Shown one piece after another: positions 8,027-14,798 of a stretch of DNA of 32,348 nucleotides. The stretch is from Myxococcales bacterium UBA1203 (GTDB lineage Bacteria; Myxococcota; Myxococcia; Myxococcales; UBA5297). Made by a program: the position numbers and the translations under genes. Numbering within the stretch: position 1 is the stretch's first letter; every line of letters begins with the position of its first letter. Where the stretch lies: positions 95,171-127,518 of the forward strand of contig DBXV01000025.1 of the NCBI GenBank assembly GCA_002309695.1, in the 5' to 3' direction. The notes under the pieces are model-generated. The model worked only from the letters and a program-made list of their open reading frames with translations, searched no databases and had not been told where the DNA came from.

Positions 8027-8572
8027 ATGGCCGCGACGATTTTCTTTTTCATGACGCCCGAGGATGAGCGGGCCTTTCTCCGGCAGCTGGCTCCCCGCGG
8101 ATTCGAGGCCTATCCGGAAATTTCCGATCCGGGCTTCACGCCGATTCCCATCGACGGGGACGCGCAGCCGCTGCTGGATGAGGGCGCCTACTATCTGCAC
8201 CTGCCCTCGGCGGGAGAGGTGTTCGGGCGCACGCTCCGGCGCGGGCGCAATGCCGGCCGCATGGAAATCGACGAGGTCGCCTCCGCGGTCTTTCACTATC
8301 AGCGGAGCCTGATGGACGAGGAGACCGGCGAGCTGAAATCCGGGCGTCTGTGGGCGGAGCTGGTCGCCGTGGGAGACAAGCTGCACCGCGAGCGGAAAGC
8401 CGACCTCCTGCACGTGGCCTTTGAGGAAATCCGCACCTTTATGAAGCGCCGCTTTGTGCGCTCCGACCCGCCCGGCTTTTTCATCGGCCCCGACGCCGTG
8501 CGGCAGGCGAAATCAGGGCTCGTCCTGCGGGAAGACGGGCACAGGGGCGGCGTGTTTCATCCCCACCGCTGA
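8027..8572 (+). CDS. Hypothetical protein, unknown family
   Basis: A 181-residue protein of no family I recognise. The open frame extends back to 7910 inside the nitroreductase gene. The ATG at 8027 is preferred because it avoids that overlap and gives a hydrophobic, strand-like start (AATIFFFMTPEDERAFLRQL). No strong ribosome binding site is seen, so the start is uncertain. The body is mixed charged sequence with no signal peptide, membrane segment or metal motif, ending His-rich (GHRGGVFHPHR). It is probably cytoplasmic. It sits 40 bases after the nitroreductase and is convergent with the next minus-strand gene, so it is likely the last gene of the 5494-8572 set. Confidence 0.65.
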   Translation: MAATIFFFMTPEDERAFLRQLAPRGFEAYPEISDPGFTPIPIDGDAQPLLDEGAYYLHLPSAGEVFGRTLRRGRNAGRMEIDEVASAVFHYQRSLMDEETGELKSGRLWAELVAVGDKLHRERKADLLHVAFEEIRTFMKRRFVRSDPPGFFIGPDAVRQAKSGLVLREDGHRGGVFHPHR

Positions 8573-8640
8573 CCTCCTTCTGACTTTTCGCGCTGCGCCG
8601 TTTTCTCCGGCGGATGCCCGGCCGTTTTCCCTGCCGCGTG

Positions 8641-9888
8641 TCAGAAGCGTCCCGCCAGGCCGATGGTTCCCACCTGCCGCAGATAGTTCAGAGATGTGTC
8701 GTCGTAGCGCCGCGGCAGATCCACCCAGGACAGCTTGTAGCGGAGCTCCACATCGAGATGGTCCTGGATGATAGGGCGGGACAGTTTCAGCATCGAGCTG
8801 CTCTGGGATTCGTCGTCGTAGAGCATCAGATCGATGAGCTCGTCCGAGAGGAACAGGCCGTCCGGATAGTGAATCGTCTGCCACGCCACGTGGAGCCCGA
8901 CGAAAATCGACCAGGGAAGGCGCGCCGCGACCGCGCCGAAAATCCGATGGCGGCCGAAACTTTCGCCGAAGGAGTTCGACCAGTTGCCGACCCACAGATA
9001 GCCGGCCTGCAGGGCAATCGCCGTCTGACTCCACGAGTGGCGCCACGAAATTTTCAGCTGGGCGGCCAGCGTCTTGTCATGGCGGCGGCGCTCCGTGTCG
9101 TAGGTGGCATCCGGAAGCCGCGCATTGCCCTCGTAGTAGGGAAGAAAGCCCTGGAGCCCCAGCGTCAGCCGCACTGCCCGCGTAATTTTCCAGCTGCCGA
9201 AGAGCGAGACGTGGCCGTCGATGAACCCGTAGGCGGGCTGGCGCGGATAGCGGAAGTTCCTCACGCCCGCTTCGAGGCGCAGGCTCCAGCCTCCAGGCAG
9301 CGACCTGATTGCCGCCACATCTCCGTGAAGGTCCAGATAGTCGCGGATGCCGTTGCGGGAGATGCGCAGCTTGCCGCGGGTATCCACCGCAAAGGACCAG
9401 GCGCCAATGCTCGGCGCATAGCTCAGCGCCAGCTGCTGCACGATGAGGTCCTCGGGGGCCATGTCGTAAAACTTCTTCAGGCCCAGATCGTAGCGTCCCG
9501 ACAGCAGATGCGATTCGCCGATGAGCAGGCTGCCGCGCGCCATGGCGTTGAGCGAGGCAAAGGCGTCCGTCACCGATGTCTCCCCGATGACACGGCGGGC
9601 ATTGGTGTCGAAGCCGCCCAGAAGCGCCACGGTGGCATCTCCCATCGTCTGGACAGAGGTGCCGCGTTCAGTGCGCGCCGTTTTCTGCCCGCTGGTGAAA
9701 TCGGCACCGTCATCAGCTGAATCAGCCTTCGCGCTGGCCGCATTCTCCGCTCGGACCGGCGATTCACCGGAAGAGACTTCCTTCACGGCTGCCTCTTCCG
9801 CGGCAGTCTCTTCTTCCGAGAGAGAGACTTCCGCTGAGGGCAGGGCCGAAAGGAAGAGCGTCACCGATGTGAGGACGGCTGAAATCAA
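8641..9888 (-). CDS. Outer-membrane beta-barrel protein
   Basis: Secreted protein ending GLAGRF, a typical barrel C-terminal aromatic. Residues about 20-80 are an Ala/Glu/Ser-rich linker. From about 90 onward the sequence alternates in the manner of transmembrane strands with many aromatic girdle residues (for example YLWVGNWSNSFGESF). The only in-frame start near the top is TTG at 9888, giving a hydrophobic start without positive charge. The frame stays open upstream and would add a basic run (FRRRFFELFRC) ahead of the hydrophobic core, making a better signal peptide, but no ATG or GTG is present there. The true start is therefore uncertain. It lies 46 bases after the metallophosphoesterase stop on the same strand. 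Function unknown. Confidence 0.65.
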   Translation of the reverse strand: MISAVLTSVTLFLSALPSAEVSLSEEETAAEEAAVKEVSSGESPVRAENAASAKADSADDGADFTSGQKTARTERGTSVQTMGDATVALLGGFDTNARRVIGETSVTDAFASLNAMARGSLLIGESHLLSGRYDLGLKKFYDMAPEDLIVQQLALSYAPSIGAWSFAVDTRGKLRISRNGIRDYLDLHGDVAAIRSLPGGWSLRLEAGVRNFRYPRQPAYGFIDGHVSLFGSWKITRAVRLTLGLQGFLPYYEGNARLPDATYDTERRRHDKTLAAQLKISWRHSWSQTAIALQAGYLWVGNWSNSFGESFGRHRIFGAVAARLPWSIFVGLHVAWQTIHYPDGLFLSDELIDLMLYDDESQSSSMLKLSRPIIQDHLDVELRYKLSWVDLPRRYDDTSLNYLRQVGTIGLAGRF

Positions 9889-9934
9889 GGGGGAACACCG
9901 GAAAAGTTCAAAAAAGCGGCGCCGGAATGCCGCG

Positions 9935-11167
9935 TCAGCCGGCAGCAGTCTCAGTCACCAGAGTGATTTTCGTGATTTCGGGAGGCGCACCGACGCGGAC
10001 CGGCGGGCCCCAATAGCCGCAGCCCCGCGTCACATAAAGCCGGGCTTGTCCATGGCGATACAGCCCCGAAAGGAATCCCTCATTGGCCCGGGCGGCGATG
10101 GGCTGGAAGGGAAACATCTGCCCGCCGTGGGTGTGCCCCGACAGCTGGAGCCGAATGCCCCTGTCGGCCGCCGCACGAAAGCCCCGCGGCTGATGCGTCA
10201 GAAGAAGCGGAAAGGCATCGGCGCGCCGGGAAGCGAGAACGCCGTTCAGATCGTAGCCGGGGACCTCGCCCGCCCTGGCGGCCGTCCAGTCATCCACGCC
10301 CAAGAGGTCGATGCCGCCCAGCTCTGCCCGCTCGTTGCGCAGAACACGGATGCCCAGCTTTGGAAGGTGGGCGCACCACTGGTCCACGCCCGAATAGAGC
10401 TCGTGATTGCCGATGGTGAAAAAAGTCCCGTGCCGCGAGCGCAGATCGGCCAGCGGGGCAACGATGTCCGCGAGCGCCCGAACACCCCCATCGACCAGAT
10501 CGCCGCAGATGAAGACCGCGTCGGCCTCCATGGCATTGGCCTGAGCGACCAGATTGCGGACGAAATCGCGGCCGACCCAGCCGCCGGCGTGAATGTCGGA
10601 GAGGAGAACCGCGGTGAAGCCGGACATCGGCGCGGGCAGATCATGGACGGGGATGGAAATCTCCACGGGACGGCAGTGCGCGGCGCTCCAGAAACCCGCG
10701 CCCGTCGTCACAGCCGCTGCCCCCAGCGCAGCCGCGCCGCCCGCCTTCAAAAACTGCCGCCTCGAACAGACCGCTTCTCCATTGCCGGCGTCCTTTTCTT
10801 TGCTGGCGGCCTCGGCCTGACGCGCCTCACTCTTCGCACCCTCGGCACTCGCATGACGCCCGCGGAATAGCCGGCGAATCAGCCGCGCCAGCAAGCCGCC
10901 GCCGTCAATCAGGAGCAGCGCGAACACCAGGTAGAGAGTGAACGCCATGCACACGTAGCCGAAACGCTGAAAGGCAAGGCCTGCGGCCGAAGGGAAAGCC
11001 CGATGGAGCGCGTGCCCCAGGCCCATGCCCGCGAAGGACAGGACCACCAGAACGGCCCCAAAAATTTTGAAGGGCGTGCGCTCCAGAGGCCTGCACAGGC
11101 GCCGGTAGAGCCAGACATGGATGCCGACCAGAAGTGCGGCCGCGAAAGGGAAAGCGAAAAAAATCAT
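9935..11167 (-). CDS. Membrane-anchored calcineurin-like metallophosphoesterase (YkuE/YaeI-like)
   Basis: Two-metal phosphoesterase whose catalytic domain faces the periplasm. Residues 1-95 contain three hydrophobic segments. After a charged linker comes SRRQFLK (135-141) and a hydrophobic stretch, a Tat-type signal placed internally. The catalytic domain then shows the motifs in order: D191-x-H193 in LLSDIHAG, Asp223 in CGDLVD, GNHE with Asn254/His255, His325 in LTHQP, and GHTH with His345/His347. The start at 11167 is chosen over 11236 because GAGG lies about 9 bases upstream and the product begins at the first hydrophobic segment. Relatives (YaeI, YkuE) are phosphodiesterases acting on membrane or cell-surface substrates. 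The substrate here is unknown. It is divergent from ligA and upstream of a barrel gene. Confidence 0.85.
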   Translation of the reverse strand: MIFFAFPFAAALLVGIHVWLYRRLCRPLERTPFKIFGAVLVVLSFAGMGLGHALHRAFPSAAGLAFQRFGYVCMAFTLYLVFALLLIDGGGLLARLIRRLFRGRHASAEGAKSEARQAEAASKEKDAGNGEAVCSRRQFLKAGGAAALGAAAVTTGAGFWSAAHCRPVEISIPVHDLPAPMSGFTAVLLSDIHAGGWVGRDFVRNLVAQANAMEADAVFICGDLVDGGVRALADIVAPLADLRSRHGTFFTIGNHELYSGVDQWCAHLPKLGIRVLRNERAELGGIDLLGVDDWTAARAGEVPGYDLNGVLASRRADAFPLLLTHQPRGFRAAADRGIRLQLSGHTHGGQMFPFQPIAARANEGFLSGLYRHGQARLYVTRGCGYWGPPVRVGAPPEITKITLVTETAAG

Positions 11168-11340
11168 CGGTCGGCGCCTCGGGAGAAAGAGAGGGCTCAG
11201 GGGCGGAAAAGCCGGCGGCGAATACGAATGCCTCAAAGGCTGTCAACGGCGACTTCCGGCAGTTTTCTCCCCTTCCCCGTTCAGACGATGCCCGCCTTGC
11301 CCCTTGCTTTGACCGACGCTTCGTCCAAATGCGCCGCGCC

Positions 11341-13539
11341 ATGTCATCCCCCAAGACGCAGAGTGACCCCGGACAGCCACAGCTGGATCTCTTTTCTTCG
11401 CAGACGCGCCCCGATGAAAACGCCCGTCCCGGCCCTTCTGAAGACGCGCCCGACACAGCCGGCGAGCATCTGAATGACGGCGATGAGGACCGCCGGGCCG
11501 CAGAGATCTCCTTTGAGCAGCTTCCGGACGACACCGAGGCGCGGCTCCAGGCGCTCAGAGCGGCAATCCGCTTTCACGACCACCGCTACTACGTCCTCGA
11601 CGCGCCCCTCATCAGCGACGCCGAATACGACCGGCTCTTTCACGAGCTGATTCGGCTGGAAACGGCGCATCCCGCATTGGTGACGCCGGATTCCCCGAGC
11701 CAGCGGGTGAGCGGCGAGCCTCTGGCAAAATTCCGCAAAGTTCCCCACGACCCGCCCATGCTCTCGCTCGGCAAGGCCATGGTTCCGGGAGAGTTCTTCG
11801 ACTTCGACCACCGCCTCACCGAGGAGCTGGGCATTTCCCGCATCCGCTACTGCTGCGAGCCCAAGTTCGACGGTCTGTCCATCTCGGTGCGCTACGAAAA
11901 TGGCGTCCTCACCCAGGCCTCCACCCGCGGAAACGGCGCCGTCGGCGAAGACGTGACGGCCAATCTGAAAACCATCCGTGCCGTCCCGCTGAAACTCCGC
12001 GTTCCTGAAGGGGAAAAGGCGCCGGAAATTTTCGAGGCCCGGGGCGAGGTGCTCATCAACAAGGCGGACTTCGCCCGAATGAACGAGGCGCTGGAGGAAC
12101 AGGGCAGAGAGACCTTCGTGAATCCCAGAAATGCCGCCGCCGGTTCCCTGCGCCAGCTCGATCCGCGCATCACCGCCGCCCGGCCGCTGACCGCCTATTT
12201 TTACGAAGTAGGCCAGACCTCGCTGACCTTCGGGAGCCACGCCGACAAGCTCCGGCGCCTCGCCGAATTTGGCTTCCGCACCATCCAGCCGACGATGGCC
12301 CTGGGCGGCGAGGAGGTCGGCCGCATCTATGAGCGCTTCCTCGCCACCCGCCACGACTTCCCCTTTGAAATCGACGGCATGGTGGTGAAGGCGGACGACA
12401 TGGCGCTCCGGGAGGAGCTGGGGACGCTGACGCGGACGCCCCGCTGGGCCATCGCCTGGAAGTTCCCCGCCGTGGAAGAGGAGAGCGAGGTTCTGGCCAT
12501 CGACATTCAGGTCGGACGCACCGGCAAGCTGACGCCCGTGGCCCGCATCCGTCCGGTGATGGTGGGCGGCGCTCTCGTCTCCAACGTGACGCTGCACAAC
12601 GAGGACGAAATCCGCCGCAAGGGCGTGATGCTGGGCGACCGGGTGTTTGTGCGGCGCGCTGGCGACGTGATTCCCGAAATCGTCTCGGTGATTGCCGAAA
12701 AGCGCACGGGCAGCGAGCGGCCGTTTGTCTTTCCCGACCATTGTCCCGTGTGCGGCGCTTCGGCCCCGCGTCCTCAGGGCGAGGTGGACCGCCGCTGCAC
12801 GGGCATCGACTGCCCCGCTCAGCTGACGGGCCGAATCCTTCACTTCGCCGAGCGCAGCGCCATGGACATTCAGGGCATGGGCGACAAGCTGGCCGAAACG
12901 CTGACCTCCTGCGGGCTGGTTCGCTCGGTGGCCGACTTCTACCGGCTGACCAAGGAGCCGCTGGTCCGGCTGGAGCGCATGGGCGGCAAGAGCGCGGACA
13001 ACCTTCTGGAAGCCATCCGCAAGAGCAAAAACGTCCCGCTCCGGCGGTTCATCTACGCACTGGGCATCCGCCATGTGGGCGAGGCCACGGCCAAAGCGCT
13101 GGCGGCCCGCGCCGGGACGCTGGACGTGCTGCAAAACATGTCCGCGGAAGAGCTCCAGCAAATCCCCGACATCGGGCCGGAGGTGGCGGACGCCATCGTT
13201 CGGTTTTTTGCCGAGCCCAGAAATCAGGAAGTGGTCAGAGCGCTGCTCGCTGCGGGCGTCGCGCCGGCCGCGGACACTTCCGAATCGTCTGCCTCCACGT
13301 CGGCGGACGGGCCCTTTGCCGGCAAAAAAATCGTCCTCACCGGGACGCTGGCCTCGATGACGCGGGACGAAGCCAAAGCCGCCATCGAAAAGAGGGGCGG
13401 CGCCGTTGCCGCCAGCGTCTCGTCCAAGACGGACATGGTGGTGGCGGGCGAAAAGGCGGGCAGCAAGCTGGACAAGGCGCGTCAGCTGGGCGTCCGCGTC
13501 GTCAGTGAGGACGAATTTCGGGAGATGCTGGCCCAATGA
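11341..13539 (+). CDS. ligA: NAD+-dependent DNA ligase LigA
   Basis: Seals nicks between Okazaki fragments and in repair, using NAD+ to adenylate the active-site lysine. Domain order is complete: Ia domain (DHRYYVLDAPLISDAEYD, about 80-97), adenylation domain with K175 in EPKFDGLS, OB-fold, Cys4 zinc finger (C468, C471, C486, C491), helix-hairpin-helix repeats, and BRCT from about 657 to the end. At 732 residues it is longer than the common 670 because of about 60 extra N-terminal residues. These are acidic and disordered-looking and contain QLDLF at 14-18, the consensus beta-clamp-binding pentapeptide. The frame runs back to 11134, but starts before 11341 would overlap the divergent gene; 11329 is an alternative. 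No clear ribosome binding site. The stop overlaps ttcA by 4 bases. Confidence 0.96.
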   Translation: MSSPKTQSDPGQPQLDLFSSQTRPDENARPGPSEDAPDTAGEHLNDGDEDRRAAEISFEQLPDDTEARLQALRAAIRFHDHRYYVLDAPLISDAEYDRLFHELIRLETAHPALVTPDSPSQRVSGEPLAKFRKVPHDPPMLSLGKAMVPGEFFDFDHRLTEELGISRIRYCCEPKFDGLSISVRYENGVLTQASTRGNGAVGEDVTANLKTIRAVPLKLRVPEGEKAPEIFEARGEVLINKADFARMNEALEEQGRETFVNPRNAAAGSLRQLDPRITAARPLTAYFYEVGQTSLTFGSHADKLRRLAEFGFRTIQPTMALGGEEVGRIYERFLATRHDFPFEIDGMVVKADDMALREELGTLTRTPRWAIAWKFPAVEEESEVLAIDIQVGRTGKLTPVARIRPVMVGGALVSNVTLHNEDEIRRKGVMLGDRVFVRRAGDVIPEIVSVIAEKRTGSERPFVFPDHCPVCGASAPRPQGEVDRRCTGIDCPAQLTGRILHFAERSAMDIQGMGDKLAETLTSCGLVRSVADFYRLTKEPLVRLERMGGKSADNLLEAIRKSKNVPLRRFIYALGIRHVGEATAKALAARAGTLDVLQNMSAEELQQIPDIGPEVADAIVRFFAEPRNQEVVRALLAAGVAPAADTSESSASTSADGPFAGKKIVLTGTLASMTRDEAKAAIEKRGGAVAASVSSKTDMVVAGEKAGSKLDKARQLGVRVVSEDEFREMLAQ

Positions 13540-14426
13540 ATTCTGCGGAAACGGACATTTCGCCGAACGCGCAGGATGAGGCGTCGCGCCGGGCGGCCGA
13601 GGGCGAGGCTTACCGCCTGGAAAAGCGCCTGCTCAGCGCCATGGGACACGCGGTCCGCGACTTCGGACTCATCAGCGAGGGTGACCGCATTCTCGTCGGG
13701 CTCTCCGGCGGCAAGGACTCGCTGGTGCTGCTGGCCCTTCTGAAAAAGCTCCAGGAACGGGCGCCCGTGAAGTTCTCGCTGACGGCCATGAACGTGGACA
13801 TGGGCCAGCCCGGTTTCGATGCCGCGCCTCTGAAAAAATTCGTGGATGAGCTGGGTGTGGAGCGCCGCTTCATCGCGCAGGACGTCTGGTCCGTGGCCAG
13901 AGCCAAAGTCCGCCCGGGCAAATCCATGTGTCCCATCTGCTCGCGCCTGAGGCGGGGCATCCTCTACACGCAGGCCTTTGAGCTGGGCTGCACCAAAATT
14001 GCCCTGGGCCATCACCGCGAGGACCTGATTGAAACGCTGCTCCTCTCCGCCCTCTATGCCGGCGCCCTGAAATCCATGCCGCCGCTTCTCAGGTCGGACG
14101 ACGGCCGAAACACGGTCATCCGGCCCATGGTCTATTGCCCCGAGGCTGAAATCGCCGCCTACGCCCGTCTCCGCGGCTTTCCCGTGGCGCCCAGGCCGCC
14201 CTGCGAGACGCCGGACCTCCAGCGCTCGCGGGTGAAGGAGCTGATTCACACCCTCGCCGCGGAGCATCCCGCCGTTCCCGGCAATCTGCTCAACGCGCTG
14301 AGCCACGTGGTGCCGACGCACCTTCTGGACAGAGAACTGCTGTCTGCATGGAACGGCTGCCGTCAGGACGCTGAGGCGCACGAAGAAACGCGAGGAAAGC
14401 TGCCGCCAGGCGCATCGGCTGACTGA
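13536..14426 (+). CDS. ttcA: tRNA 2-thiocytidine biosynthesis protein TtcA
   Basis: Uses ATP to activate cytidine 32 of certain tRNAs for sulfur insertion (s2C32). The PP-loop SGGKDS is at 57-62. The three cysteines that bind the catalytic iron-sulfur cluster in the family are all present: C132 and C135 in MCPICSRLRRG and C223 in RPPCETPDLQR. GHHREDLIETLL is the family block following the PP-loop domain. The 296-residue length is usual. Its ATG overlaps the ligA stop (ATGA), so the two are coupled. Of the four tRNAs in this window, Phe, Met, Pro and Arg(TCT) all have C32, and Arg(UCU) is a known TtcA substrate in enteric bacteria. TilS was rejected because of the CPIC motif and third Cys. Confidence 0.92.
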   Translation: MNSAETDISPNAQDEASRRAAEGEAYRLEKRLLSAMGHAVRDFGLISEGDRILVGLSGGKDSLVLLALLKKLQERAPVKFSLTAMNVDMGQPGFDAAPLKKFVDELGVERRFIAQDVWSVARAKVRPGKSMCPICSRLRRGILYTQAFELGCTKIALGHHREDLIETLLLSALYAGALKSMPPLLRSDDGRNTVIRPMVYCPEAEIAAYARLRGFPVAPRPPCETPDLQRSRVKELIHTLAAEHPAVPGNLLNALSHVVPTHLLDRELLSAWNGCRQDAEAHEETRGKLPPGASAD

Positions 14427-14798
14427 CGCCGAAAACATCGCGCCCGAACGTCTGTCTCCCTCTGAAAACGCGGCCGACTGCGGGCAAAAAAATCCCCCCC
14501 GTTCAGAGGTTTTCGGCTAAGGGCCGCGCCGCTTTCGGACGCTCCCGCCCGAGGGGAATCAGGGGCTTTGGCCAGATTTTCAGACAGCTGGCCGGCGGCG
14601 TGTTCCTCCAAGCCTGTCAGCCCCGGAAAAATCGGCGGCGGAAGCATCTGTTTTTGAGGCGTGCGGCACGTCCTGCCGCACAGCCTCACCGCCTGCTGTC
14701 AGGCGTCCGAAGTCAATTTCACCGTCATCCTCAACAGGCGGCGCGGGTGAGCCGATTCATTCATCCGGCGCATCCCGCCCCAAGGAAACACACGAGCC
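14427..14798. other. Gene-less stretch between ttcA and gyrA
   Basis: About 370 bases with no supported gene. The first part holds nested inverted repeats: 14428-14436 with 14509-14517 (GCCGAAAAC/GTTTTCGGC), and inside them 14459-14466 with 14502-14509 (CCTCTGAA/TTCAGAGG). No T-run follows. The second part holds a long hairpin (14655-14688) that would lie in the gyrA leader. No clear -35/-10 pair was found, although gyrA must have a promoter here or depend on readthrough. Confidence 0.55.
14655..14688 (+). promoter_or_regulatory. Strong hairpin in the gyrA upstream region
   Basis: TGAGGC-GTGCGGCA (14655-14668) pairs with TGCCGCAC-A-GCCTCA (14674-14688): 14 Watson-Crick pairs, one bulged A, loop of 5 bases. 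It is not followed by T on either strand, so it is not a rho-independent terminator. Its position 110 bases before the gyrA start suggests a leader structure, a protein binding site, or a cruciform sensitive to supercoiling. Function is unproven. Confidence 0.5.

Noticed and set aside
11344..13536. 730-codon minus-strand open frame opposite ligA
   Set aside because: The plus strand encodes complete LigA with all motifs; the antisense frame shows only composition-driven sequence.
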